NCBI RefSeq assembly: GCF_002135335.1
Contig: NZ_NEGC01000001.1
Span: forward strand, 248,001-312,000
DNA length: 64,000 bases
Reading direction: 5' to 3'
Origin: Acinetobacter sp. ANC 4470
GTDB lineage: Bacteria > Pseudomonadota > Gammaproteobacteria > Pseudomonadales > Moraxellaceae
Position numbers and translations under genes: made by a program
The notes under the pieces: generated by a model
Database searches by the model: none
Told to the model about the DNA's origin: nothing
The model's input: the letters and a program-made list of their open reading frames with translations, nothing else
Part shown: piece after piece, positions 1 to 9,321 of the stretch
Layout: every line of letters begins with the position of its first letter
How positions within the stretch are numbered: the stretch's first letter is position 1

Positions 1-697
1 CAGTCTGTAAATCTATATCCTTGCGATACAAAGCATAACGTTTACGATAATCGTCTAATATAATCATTTCTTTATTATTATCTACAGCTAACTCTCGCCC
101 CAATTTAGCAGCATCTTCTGTGGCATACCCACCTTTACCATATTCATAAATATAGTCTCCCAGATGAATTACCACGTCTACATCCTGTTTGGCTATTTCT
201 TGATAAACATGAAAGTAACCTGCTGGATAGTTAGAACAAGAACAGACCGCAAAACTCATCGTATTGCTACTTTCAGGTAATGTTTTGGTTTGCCCTATAG
301 GCGAAATAACATTGCCATAACGGAATCGGTAGTAATAGCGCTGATTTGATCTTAATTTACTGGCATCAACTTTTACGGTAAAATCTTGTGCTTGTGCAGT
401 TTGAACTTTGCCAGAATTAATCAATTGGCTGAATTTTTGATCTAAAGCAATTTCCCAAATGACCTCTAAACGCAGAGATACATCATTCGGTGTAAGACGC
501 GTCCATAAGATGACTTTATCTTTTAAAGGGTCACCACTGGCAACACCATGTAAAAAATCTGCTTTCACACTGTCAGATTGCATTCCATCATCAGAATTCC
601 CACCACAAGCAGTCAGTGAAATTGGTAAAGATAAAGCCCCAAAACTGGCTAATGATTTTTGCAGAAGTTCACGGCGTGATATTTTCAAAGACATCAT
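1..697 (-). CDS. PhoD-like alkaline phosphatase/phosphodiesterase, Tat-exported (C-terminus off window)
   Basis: The minus-strand frame starts at an ATG doublet (697 or 694) and stays open to the window edge, giving about 232 N-terminal residues. The N-terminus carries a twin-arginine motif (SRREL), a hydrophobic stretch and a lipobox-like LTAC, so the product is probably exported folded by Tat and may be lipidated. The mature part has typical PhoD sequence: HGVASGDP followed by ILWTRLTP, a fibronectin-like N-terminal domain, then CSNYPAGYF and the start of the metallophosphatase domain with the HLGDYIYEYG metal-binding motif. PhoD enzymes cleave phosphate mono- or diesters outside the cytoplasm to obtain phosphate. 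No Pho box was identified upstream. Confidence 0.85.
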   Translation of the reverse strand, partial: MMSLKISRRELLQKSLASFGALSLPISLTACGGNSDDGMQSDSVKADFLHGVASGDPLKDKVILWTRLTPNDVSLRLEVIWEIALDQKFSQLINSGKVQTAQAQDFTVKVDASKLRSNQRYYYRFRYGNVISPIGQTKTLPESSNTMSFAVCSCSNYPAGYFHVYQEIAKQDVDVVIHLGDYIYEYGKGGYATEDAAKLGRELAVDNNKEMIILDDYRKRYALYRKDIDLQT

Positions 698-862
698 ATT
701 TTTCCTTATTTTTTATTCTTTTAATATAAAAAAGGATTGTTTCTTTATGATCTCAATTCTATGAAAGAATCATGACAATTTATTTTTTTGAGTAAAAATA
801 AAGAATTTTGATAGATAAGCACATGAATTGATTGAAAAGAAAGCAAATAAACGCGAAGATAC

Positions 863-891
863 TTGCCAAGTTTTCATTCGTCCTCTATTAT
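863..891 (+). promoter_or_regulatory. Sigma-70 promoter of tRNA-Leu
   Basis: TTGCCA at 863-868, a 17-base spacer and TATTAT at 886-891 form a near-consensus promoter ending nine bases before the first tRNA base. Confidence 0.7.
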
Positions 892-900
892 TGCGCTCAT

Positions 901-986
901 GCCCGAGTGGTGAAATCGGTAGACACAGGGGATTTAAAATCCCCCGCCCACAAAGCGTGCCAGTTCGAGTCTGGCCTCGGGCACCA
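901..986 (+). tRNA. tRNA-Leu (anticodon UAA)
   Basis: This is an 86-base cloverleaf with an encoded CCA. The acceptor arm pairs GCCCGAG (901-907) with CTCGGGC (976-982), followed by discriminator A and CCA. The anticodon stem GGGGA/TCCCC encloses loop TTTAAAA, which reads UAA. A long variable arm and the T arm (CAGTTCGAGTCTG) mark a class II leucine tRNA. It stands alone between a good promoter and an intrinsic terminator, and no integrated element is seen next to it. Confidence 0.97.
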
Positions 987-1020
987 TTTTAATACTTCTT
1001 AAAATGGTGCAATAAAAATC

Positions 1021-1041
1021 CCAGCTTATGCTGGTTTTTTT
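1021..1041 (+). terminator. Terminator of tRNA-Leu
   Basis: CCAGC (1021-1025) pairs with GCTGG (1030-1034) over a TTAT loop and is followed by seven T. Confidence 0.75.
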
Positions 1042-1091
1042 ATGTCTAAATTATTAAAATATTATCAAATACAGAACAAAAAATAAAAACT

Positions 1092-1484
1092 ATGCATCTC
1101 AACAGATTACAACATCTACTCTATATCAGCTTCTTTTTACTCATTACCTCTCCTTCTAGCCACGCTAAAGAATTAGTCGTAACAGAAAAGGTAGATGTTA
1201 TTTATGATTTATTTTCTGGAACAATCACACAAGATAAAAATCAACTGATCTTACAACGGTGTAATTTAGCCAAGAATCAATATTTACTTGATTTCAACCA
1301 TACTCAAGATGAAGAAACTATTCGAAAATTACTAAAACAAGACGCTCATTTTTGGCTCAGTCTTAAAGCCAGCGTTGATGAAAAAAATGAAAGATATCAT
1401 TTAATCGTGGATGAGATATCAGACGTACATCTTAAAGAAAGTTGTCATCTTTCAGATTTTTTGTCGGATTTAAATAAACTTTAA
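1092..1484 (+). CDS. Hypothetical exported protein (130 aa)
   Basis: The product begins with a short basic stretch, a hydrophobic core (YISFFLLIT) and a likely signal peptidase I site near SSHA|KE, so it should be periplasmic. The mature part of about 105 residues is charged, mostly helical/strand mixed, with two cysteines (RCNLAK and SCHLS) that could form a disulfide. No family is recognised. The gene stands alone behind tRNA-Leu and converges on the next gene, with about 12 bases between the stop codons. Confidence 0.6.
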   Translation: MHLNRLQHLLYISFFLLITSPSSHAKELVVTEKVDVIYDLFSGTITQDKNQLILQRCNLAKNQYLLDFNHTQDEETIRKLLKQDAHFWLSLKASVDEKNERYHLIVDEISDVHLKESCHLSDFLSDLNKL

Positions 1485-1496
1485 AAAAAGAGTGAA

Positions 1497-1811
1497 TTAC
1501 CACTCTCTATTCGATACCAATTCTTCCATTTCAATATTCATGTAGCCATTATCTTGCGCCACCATCATCATCGCTTCAGCGATATAATCCGCTGCCGTGT
1601 CATCTAACGATGAATCAAGATCATCAAACTGAGGCTTCATTTTATTAATGAACACAACGGTTTCAGCAGCAAAACGGTAAATTTCAACTTCAGTTAGATC
1701 CGTTTTTGCTATTTTCTTCGCAAACTGCTTAATGATCTGTTTAACTTCAGCGACAAGAATATCTGGATAATATTTATCATCAAACATAGGGAGAAGTAAA
1801 TCTTCAAACAT
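1497..1811 (-). CDS. DUF5713-like small cytoplasmic protein
   Basis: An acidic, helical protein of about 104 residues. The sequence DKYYPDILV near the start and the ending EELVSNREW resemble the uncharacterised DUF5713 family. The start at 1811 (MFEDLLLPMF) was chosen because a GAG lies six bases upstream; the frame is open further, from a GTG at 1856, but that extension has no ribosome binding site. Function is unknown. Confidence 0.6.
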   Translation of the reverse strand: MFEDLLLPMFDDKYYPDILVAEVKQIIKQFAKKIAKTDLTEVEIYRFAAETVVFINKMKPQFDDLDSSLDDTAADYIAEAMMMVAQDNGYMNIEMEELVSNREW

Positions 1812-1933
1812 ATAAAACTCAAAAAAGACACGCATTAAAGCGAGCCTGTATAACACAAACTTTACATTTTACCAAATGAAAAAACGAACAAATTTCCATC
1901 TGCTCGTTTATATCACTTCAAACAGCCCAACAT

Positions 1934-3526
1934 CTACGATTTTTTCTGTTCTGAACTTAAACTTTTTGCTATTTTTAATAAATCAATAAATTCTTCACGC
2001 AAGCCAAATGTATCCGGTTTTTCAGCACTTTTCGCTAAGCGTAAAATTTCATCCCATTGCATATTTGCATTGTACTGACCACCTCGTAGTTGCTGTCCAT
2101 ACGCGGCAACTGCAATAGCAAAACGGGTATCTGTAGTGGCCTGTGCCAGAGGCTTACTGGCAATCTGTACAGGAGAGTTCAGCAAGATACTTTGTGTTTG
2201 GTTAGGCAATTTATAACGTAAATTCACATCAGCATACTCATGTTTAAGTGAGGCCAAAGCTGTAGATGCGGCTTGATAGCGTGATGAATTTAACCAACCT
2301 TTTTGCCCTACAGGAATAATTTCATAGAGTGCAGTAACGGTATGTCCTGCACCAATATCCCCTGCATCGACTTGGTCATTATTAAAATCTTCATTTTTTA
2401 ACAGGCGATTTTCATAACCAATCAGACGATATTCTTTAACCGTCGCTGGGTTAAATTCGACTTGTATTTTCACATCTTGCGCAACCGTTGCTAAAGTAGA
2501 AGACAACTGACGTTGCAACACTTTTTTAGCCTCACGCTCATTATCAATATAGCTATAATTACCATCACCTGCATCTGCAAGCTGCTCCATCATCTGCTCA
2601 TCATAATTACCACTACCAAAACCCAAAGTGGTCAATGAAATGCCTGATTTACGCTTTTCAGCAATCATACCTTTTAATGTATTAAAATCGGTAATGCCAA
2701 CATTAAAGTCACCATCAGTCGCAATTAAAATACGGTTGATCCCTGCTTTAATATAAGATTTCTGCGCCTGCTCATAGGCCAATTGAATCGCCCGTTCGCC
2801 CGAAGTGGCACCTCCAGCACTTAAGTGATTAATCACTTTTAAAATTTTATCCTTTTCTACTCCAGAAGTTGGAGCCAAGACGAGATCCTCACCACTGGCA
2901 TAAGTAATGATAGTGACTTGATCTTGTGGGCGTAACTGCTCAGTGAGTAGTCGTAGCGTCTTCTTCACCAAAGGTAATTTATTCTCTGCATCCATACTTC
3001 CGGAAACATCGATCAGAAAAACTAAATTTGCGGGTGGTAATTTCTGCGCCTGTAAATCTTTGGCTTTAATCCCAATTCTGATAATTTTGGCATTCGGTTG
3101 CCAAGGTGAATCCACCGTTTCAGTATTGACCGAAAATGGATGCTGACTTTTAGCAGTAGGATTCGGATAATCATAGTTAAAATAATTCACCATTTCCTCA
3201 ATACGCACGGCATCCACTGGAGGAAGCTGACCATTTTGAAGTAGAAAACGGCGCACATTGGTATAACTCCCCGTATCCACATCAATACTAAATGTAGAAA
3301 TGGGCTGCTGGGCAACGCGATGTACAGGATTTGTTTCTATTTTTTGGTAATTTTCGGTATTTTCTATCAATAGTTGAGAGTGTTCATATGCAGCAATCTT
3401 CAACGCTGGCGCTGGCATCGACAATGCCGTAACTTCGCCCATTCTCATTTGCTGAGATGGTATTTGTCCACAAGCAGCCAACATGAATGTACTTACCGTG
3501 ACGGTCAAAAATTTAAGTTTAAACAT
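1934..3526 (-). CDS. von Willebrand factor A (YfbK-type) lipoprotein
   Basis: A lipoprotein of about 530 residues: signal peptide with lipobox LAACG near residue 20, then a conserved region including the PISTFSIDVDTGSYTN motif typical of YfbK-like proteins. The VWA domain spans about residues 165-340 with a complete MIDAS (DVSGS, the Thr of GGAT, and ATDGD), and a C-terminal DUF3520-like region follows. Such proteins sit on the outer or inner membrane and bind partners through a divalent cation; the partner is unknown. ATG at 3526 is preferred because AGGA lies nine bases upstream; a GTG at 3532 is possible. The gene is monocistronic. Confidence 0.85.
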   Translation of the reverse strand: MFKLKFLTVTVSTFMLAACGQIPSQQMRMGEVTALSMPAPALKIAAYEHSQLLIENTENYQKIETNPVHRVAQQPISTFSIDVDTGSYTNVRRFLLQNGQLPPVDAVRIEEMVNYFNYDYPNPTAKSQHPFSVNTETVDSPWQPNAKIIRIGIKAKDLQAQKLPPANLVFLIDVSGSMDAENKLPLVKKTLRLLTEQLRPQDQVTIITYASGEDLVLAPTSGVEKDKILKVINHLSAGGATSGERAIQLAYEQAQKSYIKAGINRILIATDGDFNVGITDFNTLKGMIAEKRKSGISLTTLGFGSGNYDEQMMEQLADAGDGNYSYIDNEREAKKVLQRQLSSTLATVAQDVKIQVEFNPATVKEYRLIGYENRLLKNEDFNNDQVDAGDIGAGHTVTALYEIIPVGQKGWLNSSRYQAASTALASLKHEYADVNLRYKLPNQTQSILLNSPVQIASKPLAQATTDTRFAIAVAAYGQQLRGGQYNANMQWDEILRLAKSAEKPDTFGLREEFIDLLKIAKSLSSEQKKS

Positions 3527-3642
3527 TATCACTTATCCTAAGTTGTTATTATCAAAAACAAATCAATAGATTTCTGCACTATAAACAACTTTTATTTTTA
3601 TCATACTTCCTTTATGTAATTTTGCGCTAAAAAATCAATAAA

Positions 3643-3674
3643 GCAAGCCAGTTGAACCAATCAAATTGGCTTGC
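3643..3674 (-). terminator. Possible terminator of folP
   Basis: GCAAGCCA (3643-3650) pairs with TGGCTTGC (3667-3674). On the minus strand the stem is followed by TTTATTG, a weak U tract. Confidence 0.4.
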
Positions 3675-3679
3675 CAAAC

Positions 3680-4531
3680 TTAAGCCAACTGCATCGCTTT
3701 CCAGACTTTAATTGCATCTGTCGTTGCTTTGACATCATGTACACGCACCATACAAGCACCTTGTTGGATACTCATCAAATGAGCGACTATCGAGCCTACA
3801 GCACGATTTTGAGCGTCTGCACCACCCAATGCCTCCCCAATAAAACGCTTACGAGATAATGCCGATAGAATCGGATACCCCATTTGGTTTAATTTATAAA
3901 ACTCTTGTAGCAGTTTTAGATTTTGCTGTGCATTTTTTGCAAAACCAAAACCAGGATCAATGATGATATTTTCAGGCTTTACCCCAACTTTAAGGGCATC
4001 ATTAACACGTTGCTGTAATTCCACCATCACATCTGTCGTTACATCATGATATTGATTCAAGTTGTTCATCGTGGTTGGTTCACCACGCATATGCATAATA
4101 ATGATGGGTATATTCAGCTCAGCTGCGGTGACTAGAGCATTCGGACGTATTAAAGCACGGACATCATTCCAAATATGTGCACCTGCTTTTACCGCAGCCT
4201 TTATGACTTCAGGCTGTGAAGTATCAATTGAGATAATAACATTATGCTTGGATAATTCTTTAACCACAGGCACGACACGACGAATTTCTTCTTCAACCTC
4301 AACACTTAACGCCCCTGGCCGTGTAGATTCCCCACCCACATCAATCACGGTCGCGCCATCAGCCATCATTTGCAGCGCATGTACTATAGCTTGGTCTTGA
4401 GTATTATGCTTCCCACCATCACTAAAAGAGTCGGGAGTAACATTAAGAATCCCCATCACATGCGGTTGAGATAAATCTAAACTCAAGGCTCCACACTGCA
4501 ATACTCGTTTGGGTAATGGCATCAATTGCAT
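3680..4531 (-). CDS. folP: Dihydropteroate synthase
   Basis: FolP condenses p-aminobenzoate with 6-hydroxymethyl-7,8-dihydropterin pyrophosphate in folate synthesis and is the sulfonamide target. The 283-residue product has the normal length and all signatures: GILNVTPDSFSDGG near residues 27-40, GGESTRPG near 62, IDPGFGFAK near 190 and SRKRFIG near 225. The ATG has AGGAGAG five bases upstream. It follows ftsH in the same direction, as in many gammaproteobacteria, but a terminator lies between them. The classical sulfonamide-binding loops look unaltered by eye; no resistance insertion is evident. Confidence 0.97.
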   Translation of the reverse strand: MQLMPLPKRVLQCGALSLDLSQPHVMGILNVTPDSFSDGGKHNTQDQAIVHALQMMADGATVIDVGGESTRPGALSVEVEEEIRRVVPVVKELSKHNVIISIDTSQPEVIKAAVKAGAHIWNDVRALIRPNALVTAAELNIPIIIMHMRGEPTTMNNLNQYHDVTTDVMVELQQRVNDALKVGVKPENIIIDPGFGFAKNAQQNLKLLQEFYKLNQMGYPILSALSRKRFIGEALGGADAQNRAVGSIVAHLMSIQQGACMVRVHDVKATTDAIKVWKAMQLA

Positions 4532-4621
4532 AATAACTCTCCTAAAAGTTCTAAGCCACAGTGTATCAAGAGTTACTTTTATTCTTACTGAAATATTTTC
4601 AAAGATTTAACTTTTAAGCAT

Positions 4622-4650
4622 AAAAAAGAGCCTCTATGGAGACTCTTTTT
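4622..4650 (-). terminator. Terminator of ftsH
   Basis: AAAAAAGAG and CTC pair with GAG and CTCTTTTTT around a TATG loop, with one internal mismatch. It lies 19 bases beyond the ftsH stop. Confidence 0.75.
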
Positions 4651-4668
4651 TACATATAAAACTTTTGA

Positions 4669-6558
4669 TTAATTTGCAGGTAATGGTGGTGGTGTTGCTG
4701 GACCATCCTTTGGTGTTACATCAATTACTGGGTCTTCAGCAATATACACCTTAGGTGGTTGTGGTTCACGACCTTCCATGATGTCACGGACTTGATCACG
4801 ATCAATGGTTTCCCATTCCATCAACGCTTTCACCATAGCATGAGCAATGTCTTTCTTACTTTCTAAGATATCACGTGCCACTTTGTACTGCTCATCCAAA
4901 ATACGGCGAATTTCACGATCCACTTCTAACTGTGTGGTTTCAGAAATACTGCGACTACCGATGCTGCCCATGAATGATTGCTGTGCATCTTCTTCATACA
5001 CCATCACACCCATCTTGTCAGACATACCGTATTTGGTCACCATTGCACGTGCCATTTTTGTTGCACGTTCAAAATCGTTCGATGCACCTGTAGACATTTG
5101 ATTAATGAATACTTCTTCAGCAATACGACCACCAAACAAAATTGAAAGTTCATTCAACATTTTGTCTTTATAATGACTGGTTTGGTCGAATTCAGGTAAC
5201 TGCCAAGTTACACCCAAAGCCCAACCACGCGGCATAATCGTCACTTTATGCACTGGGTCTGTACCCGGTAAACTTTCAGCAACAATCGCATGACCTGCTT
5301 CATGATAAGCCGTAGCACGACGTTCTTCATCACGAATCACCATCGATTTACGTTCAGGACCCATGTACAACTTATCTTTTGCATCTTCAAAATCGTGCAT
5401 ATCGACAGTATTCTTATTACGACGTGCTGCAAATAATGCCGCTTCGTTTACAAGATTTGCCAATTCTGCACCAGAAAAACCTGGCGTACCACGTGCAAGA
5501 ACTTTGACATCCACACCCGTGACTGAAGGTAATTTCTTCATGTGAACATTTAAAATTTGTTCACGACCTTTAATGTCTGGAAGACCAACCATGACTTGAC
5601 GGTCAAAACGTCCCGGGCGAAGTAAGGCTTTATCCAGTACATCTGCACGGTTGGTTGCGGCAACAACGATAATACCTTCATTACCATCGAAACCATCCAT
5701 TTCAACCAACATTTGGTTCAACGTTTGTTCACGTTCGTCATTACCACCGCCAGTACCCGAACCACGGTGACGACCAACAGCATCAATCTCATCAATAAAG
5801 ATGATACATGGTGCATGACGTTTCGCTTGTTCAAACATATCACGGACACGGGACGCACCCACACCCACGAACATTTCAACAAAGTCAGAACCCGAAATAC
5901 TGAAGAATGGAACTTTAGCTTCACCTGCGATTGCTTTAGCAAGCAAGGTTTTACCTGTACCCGGAGGACCGACCATTAATACGCCACGTGGAATACTTGC
6001 ACCTAGGCGTTTAAATTTGGTTGGATCTTTCAAAAAGTCGACAATTTCAACGACTTCTTGTTTAGCTTCATCACAGCCAGCAACATCTGAAAAGGTCACT
6101 TTAATTTGATCTTCAGACAACATTTTTGCTTTAGATTTACCAAAACTCATTGGGCCGCTTTTGCCACCTGCACCACCACCCATGTTGCGCATAAAAAACA
6201 TGAATAACAAAATGATTAAAAGTACAGGGAAGCTAGCGATAAGAAGCTGCATTAACAAACCTTGACGCGCAGGAGCAGTACCTTCTACGACAACATTGTT
6301 TTTAATGAGGCTTGGCATAAGGTCTGGGTCTTGAATCGCAGGACGAATACTTTCAAACTCTGAACCGTTTGTTTTTTCACCACGAATTCTTTCACCATCA
6401 ATTGTGACTTGCTTAATTTGACCAGCATTCACCGCTGAAACAAACTCTGAATAGTTCAGTGCAGTCGGTTGATTGCGGTCACTGATGTTACTGAAAATAA
6501 GGATCAGTACACCGAGTATAACCAGCCACAATACGGCATTCTTGAAGAGATCGCTCAA
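4669..6558 (-). CDS. ftsH: ATP-dependent zinc metalloprotease FtsH
   Basis: An inner-membrane AAA+ protease that degrades unassembled membrane proteins and short-lived regulators. The 629-residue protein has a membrane segment at residues 8-24, a periplasmic domain, a second membrane segment near 103-122, then the AAA module (GPPGTGKT near 197, Walker B IIFIDEID, the second region of homology ending [20 protein letters not shown]) and the M41 peptidase with zinc motif HEAGH near 418. The start is TTG at 6556-6558, with GGGA about nine bases upstream; translation from it gives the conserved MSDLFKN-type N-terminus. It follows rlmE with a gap of about 130 bases. Confidence 0.97.
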   Translation of the reverse strand: MSDLFKNAVLWLVILGVLILIFSNISDRNQPTALNYSEFVSAVNAGQIKQVTIDGERIRGEKTNGSEFESIRPAIQDPDLMPSLIKNNVVVEGTAPARQGLLMQLLIASFPVLLIILLFMFFMRNMGGGAGGKSGPMSFGKSKAKMLSEDQIKVTFSDVAGCDEAKQEVVEIVDFLKDPTKFKRLGASIPRGVLMVGPPGTGKTLLAKAIAGEAKVPFFSISGSDFVEMFVGVGASRVRDMFEQAKRHAPCIIFIDEIDAVGRHRGSGTGGGNDEREQTLNQMLVEMDGFDGNEGIIVVAATNRADVLDKALLRPGRFDRQVMVGLPDIKGREQILNVHMKKLPSVTGVDVKVLARGTPGFSGAELANLVNEAALFAARRNKNTVDMHDFEDAKDKLYMGPERKSMVIRDEERRATAYHEAGHAIVAESLPGTDPVHKVTIMPRGWALGVTWQLPEFDQTSHYKDKMLNELSILFGGRIAEEVFINQMSTGASNDFERATKMARAMVTKYGMSDKMGVMVYEEDAQQSFMGSIGSRSISETTQLEVDREIRRILDEQYKVARDILESKKDIAHAMVKALMEWETIDRDQVRDIMEGREPQPPKVYIAEDPVIDVTPKDGPATPPPLPAN

Positions 6559-6690
6559 AGCTTTATTCCCATATCAATCTAATTTGATCATGCCCAAAAC
6601 GGGTGACCTTAATTTAAGCTAAAGACCAGCTTTTGCAATATTTTAAAAATGTACAAAATGCACAATTTTTAACGTCTTGGCAAGTAAACT

Positions 6691-7341
6691 TTATTTAGAA
6701 GCCTTCTTACGCCCTTGTCCGATCAAAAATACTTCTTTCGAACGGGCACGCGAAGCAGCAGGTTTTGCTGTTTTTAGTACATCAAAGCTATCTACAATTT
6801 GTTTACGGAATTCATCAAATCCAATTCCTTGGAAAACCTTAACTACAAATTGACCTTTAGGTCCTAAAACCTTATTGGCGAAATCTAAAGCAAGTTCACA
6901 CAAGTAAATTTGACGAGGTTGATCTACAGCCTTATTACCTGATGTATTGGGGGCCATATCTGAAATTACAACGTCTACAGTCCGTCCATCTAAAAGATTT
7001 AACAATTTTTCGAAAACTTCTTCCTCGCGGAAGTCACCTTGTAAAAAGGTTACATCAGGCAATGCATCCATTTCCAAGATATCCGAAGCGATAAGTAAAC
7101 CCTTATCCCCCACCAGTTTTCCGGCAATTTGCGACCAACTTCCTGGTGCAGCACCAAGGTCAACAACCGTCATACCCGGTTTAATAATTTTGTATTTTTC
7201 TTGCATTTCAAGCAGTTTATAAGCAGCACGCGCACGATAACCTTCCTTTTGCGCTTTTTTCACAAAAGGATCGTCTAAATGCTCTCTCATCCAATCTCGA
7301 CTACTTTTCGATAACTTTGGGTTGGTAATGCGTGTCGCCAT
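6691..7341 (-). CDS. rlmE: 23S rRNA (uridine-2'-O)-methyltransferase RlmE
   Basis: RlmE (FtsJ/RrmJ) methylates U2552 of 23S rRNA on the 50S subunit. The 216-residue protein has a SAM site [13 protein letters not shown] near residue 60 and a K-D-K-E catalytic set visible as the early [11 protein letters not shown] lysine, [15 protein letters not shown] and SKEVFLIG. The ATG follows an AGAGAG sequence. It leads the rlmE-ftsH pair and is divergent from yhbY, the same arrangement as in E. coli. Confidence 0.96.
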   Translation of the reverse strand: MATRITNPKLSKSSRDWMREHLDDPFVKKAQKEGYRARAAYKLLEMQEKYKIIKPGMTVVDLGAAPGSWSQIAGKLVGDKGLLIASDILEMDALPDVTFLQGDFREEEVFEKLLNLLDGRTVDVVISDMAPNTSGNKAVDQPRQIYLCELALDFANKVLGPKGQFVVKVFQGIGFDEFRKQIVDSFDVLKTAKPAASRARSKEVFLIGQGRKKASK

Positions 7342-7500
7342 AACTCTCTAAATAATAAAAAACTTCTAATTCATGATTGTACGTGAAAAATACATGCCTT
7401 GCAGTATACATCTGTATCTAAATCTAATCTTTGGTGATGTTTTTTTCGATAATTGAAATGGATTATTTCAACAGAATATAAAGCGTTTAAACTTGGCATT

Positions 7501-7509
7501 TGTTATACT
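7501..7509 (+). promoter_or_regulatory. Extended -10 promoter candidate for yhbY
   Basis: TG at 7501-7502, one base, then TATACT at 7504-7509 make an extended -10 element 28 bases before the yhbY start. No good -35 is visible. Confidence 0.45.
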
Positions 7510-7537
7510 AAGCCGTTTTTAAAATTAGGTTATCTTT

Positions 7538-7861
7538 ATGGCGGCTTTATCAATTCATGAACGCAAACGTTTGCGTCAAATCGGACATGCGCTTAACCCT
7601 GTGGTTATGCTTGGTGGTCAAGGTTTGACTGAAAGTGTCATTGAAGAAACAAACCGCGCTTTAAATGATCACGAACTCATCAAAGTTAAAATTGCGGGTG
7701 AAGATCGTGAAGCTCGTACTGCTGCAATTAGCGAAATTGCTCAAGTAACTGGTGCTGAAGTTGTGCAAACCATTGGTAAAATTGCATTGCTTTATAAAAA
7801 AGCAACCAAACAAAATCCAAAACTTTCAAACCTTGTACGCCACGCAAATTTGTCTAACTAA
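7538..7861 (+). CDS. yhbY: Ribosome assembly RNA-binding protein YhbY (CRM domain)
   Basis: YhbY binds pre-50S particles through a CRM domain. The 107-residue protein is a single CRM fold: the N-terminal LSIHERKRLRQIGHAL helix, the GGQGLTESVI turn, and ELIKVKIAG. The C-terminal lysine-rich tail suits RNA binding. It is divergent from rlmE, so two 50S maturation genes share one intergenic region, and it is followed after five bases by the next gene. Confidence 0.93.
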   Translation: MAALSIHERKRLRQIGHALNPVVMLGGQGLTESVIEETNRALNDHELIKVKIAGEDREARTAAISEIAQVTGAEVVQTIGKIALLYKKATKQNPKLSNLVRHANLSN

Positions 7862-7866
7862 GCTTT

Positions 7867-8406
7867 ATGGCCAGTTACGAACTTAGCGCTTTTGATCGTC
7901 GCTTTCAATCTATTTCCCTTGTGGGGGCGATTGAACAACAAGGTCCACATACTTTAAATGTGGGCTATTGGTTACGTGATCCCTATCAACTCATGCAATG
8001 GCCTGAATTGGTGGTTGGAAACCCGCGTCAAGATTTCTTATGGGAACAAACCTGTTATGAAATATTTATTGGCGTTCACGGCGAAGATTTCTATCGTGAG
8101 ATTAACCTCTCACCTTCACAAGCTTGGCAGGTTTATCAATTTGAGGAATATCGTTATCCTGAAGATATGCCTCCGCAAGCAGCGCATGACATTGAACTCA
8201 ATCAACTCAAACGCACACATTATGGTTTAAGTGTGAATTTGGATTTAACCGAGTTTATGTTAAAGCACAAATTACAATGGTCGAATTTATTTTTAAGCTT
8301 AAGTGCTGTGCTTAAAACGTCGCAAGGTAATCAATACTACGCGATGCAGCATAGTAGTCCAAATGCAGACTTTCACAATAAACGTGATTGGCTGCATCAA
8401 CTCTAA
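7867..8406 (+). CDS. DOMON-like domain protein
   Basis: A 179-residue protein resembling bacterial DOMON-like proteins: a beta-rich domain with YWLRDP near residue 38, FLWEQTCYEIFIG near 58-70 and REINLSPSQAWQVYQF near 78. Related folds bind haem or sugars in secreted proteins, but this one has no signal peptide and its ligand is unknown. It starts five bases after yhbY with no clear ribosome binding site, so translation may be coupled to yhbY. It ends at a bidirectional terminator. Confidence 0.7.
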   Translation: MASYELSAFDRRFQSISLVGAIEQQGPHTLNVGYWLRDPYQLMQWPELVVGNPRQDFLWEQTCYEIFIGVHGEDFYREINLSPSQAWQVYQFEEYRYPEDMPPQAAHDIELNQLKRTHYGLSVNLDLTEFMLKHKLQWSNLFLSLSAVLKTSQGNQYYAMQHSSPNADFHNKRDWLHQL

Positions 8407-8431
8407 GCCAGAACATGAATATTCGATAAAT

Positions 8432-8462
8432 AAAAAAGTGAGGCATAGCACCTCACTTTTTT
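8432..8462. terminator. Bidirectional terminator
   Basis: AAAAAAGTGAGG (8432-8443) pairs perfectly with CCTCACTTTTTT (8451-8462). It serves the converging DOMON-like and coiled-coil genes. Confidence 0.85.
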
Positions 8463-8487
8463 ATATCTTGCTTTTACATTATCGCAA

Positions 8488-9060
8488 TTAACTTTTAAGC
8501 GTTGTATTGCTCTCTGGTTTAGTCGCTTCGTCTTTCTGTGGAGCCACTTTTTTCCATGCTTCCAAAGTATGCTCTTTCGAACGTTTAAATGTTTCAGTTA
8601 AATGATCTTTATGTTTAACTGAAATTTGACCGACATCTTCTTTTAACTCTTTACCCAGTTTCGATAAATCGTTAATAACGGCATTTAACTCAGATTTCAC
8701 AAACTCTTTTAACTCGCCTAAATCTTTTTGTGAAAAATTTAATTGCTTTTTAAGGAGTTCTATACGCTGAATAAGATCTTGTTTCAAATTTTGGATTTGA
8801 TCTTGTACATTGCTCTGTAATTCTTTCGCTTCAACCTTAATATTTTCAGCCGACTCAGTAACCAATTCTGCTACTTTGTGTTGTGCTTCTTTAGATGCTT
8901 GCTCCAAATTTTCAGCACTGTCAGTAACAACTGCAACCACTTCAGTTACTTTTTGCTGGGCTTCTTTAGATACTTGCTCTAATTTTTCGGCACTATCAGC
9001 TACCACGTCTTTTAAAGCTGTTTTAGCTTTAACCTGTTTCTGCTCTATCGTCATGGTCAT
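8488..9060 (-). CDS. Coiled-coil/phasin-like repeat protein
   Basis: A protein of about 190 residues, almost entirely amphipathic helix, rich in Lys, Glu and Ala, with no signal peptide or membrane segment. An imperfect repeat of about 30 residues recurs near the start (ADSAEKLEQVSKEAQQKV, then TDSAENLEQASKEAQHKV, then a third looser copy TESAENIKVEAKELQ). The pattern recalls phasins and apolipophorin/LEA-like helical proteins, but no PHA gene is nearby. Start choice is open: ATG at 9060 or 9054 follows AGGA closely, and a further ATG at 9081 adds seven residues. Confidence 0.65.
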   Translation of the reverse strand: MTMTIEQKQVKAKTALKDVVADSAEKLEQVSKEAQQKVTEVVAVVTDSAENLEQASKEAQHKVAELVTESAENIKVEAKELQSNVQDQIQNLKQDLIQRIELLKKQLNFSQKDLGELKEFVKSELNAVINDLSKLGKELKEDVGQISVKHKDHLTETFKRSKEHTLEAWKKVAPQKDEATKPESNTTLKS

Positions 9061-9227
9061 ATTCCTATAGTTATTAGACAATGCCTATAGCCTAGCGCTA
9101 TTTGATAAAATTTAACTTTTGATTTGTCAGACAATTCTTATTTGCTTACATTTTATATACTTAATTTAAAAGCAGACTCCCACGCAAAATACAAGGCATT
9201 TATATTGCATATTCAGTGTAAATTAAA

Positions 9228-9256
9228 TGGACTTCAAGACACTTCATCCGTATAAT
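9228..9256 (+). promoter_or_regulatory. carA promoter candidate
   Basis: TGGACT (9228-9233), a 17-base spacer and a consensus TATAAT (9251-9256). Transcription would begin near 9263, about 100 bases before the carA start. Confidence 0.65.
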
Positions 9257-9285
9257 ACGCTGTTAAGTTCAAGCGAGCAGACATA

Positions 9286-9321
9286 GGAGGGTTGGTTAAA
9301 AAAATAGCCTTCCTTTTTTTT
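9286..9321 (+). promoter_or_regulatory. Terminator-like attenuator in the carA leader
   Basis: GGAGGGTTG (9286-9294) pairs with TAGCCTTCC (9305-9313), three pairs being G-U, and eight T follow directly (9314-9321). It lies between the promoter and the carA ribosome binding site, so it would stop transcription before the operon unless overridden. No leader peptide with a well-placed start is visible before it. Confidence 0.6.

Noticed and set aside
459..764. Plus-strand open frame of 101 codons over the phosphatase start
   Set aside because: It is antisense to a well-supported PhoD coding sequence and has no protein-like composition or ribosome binding site.
901..986. tRNA-Leu as attachment site for an integrated element
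   Set aside because: No integrase and no copy of the tRNA 3' end was noticed nearby; the flanks look like ordinary chromosome.
5713..5979. Long frames on both strands inside the ftsH AAA region
   Set aside because: They mirror conserved codons of ftsH and encode low-complexity Thr/Val-rich products.
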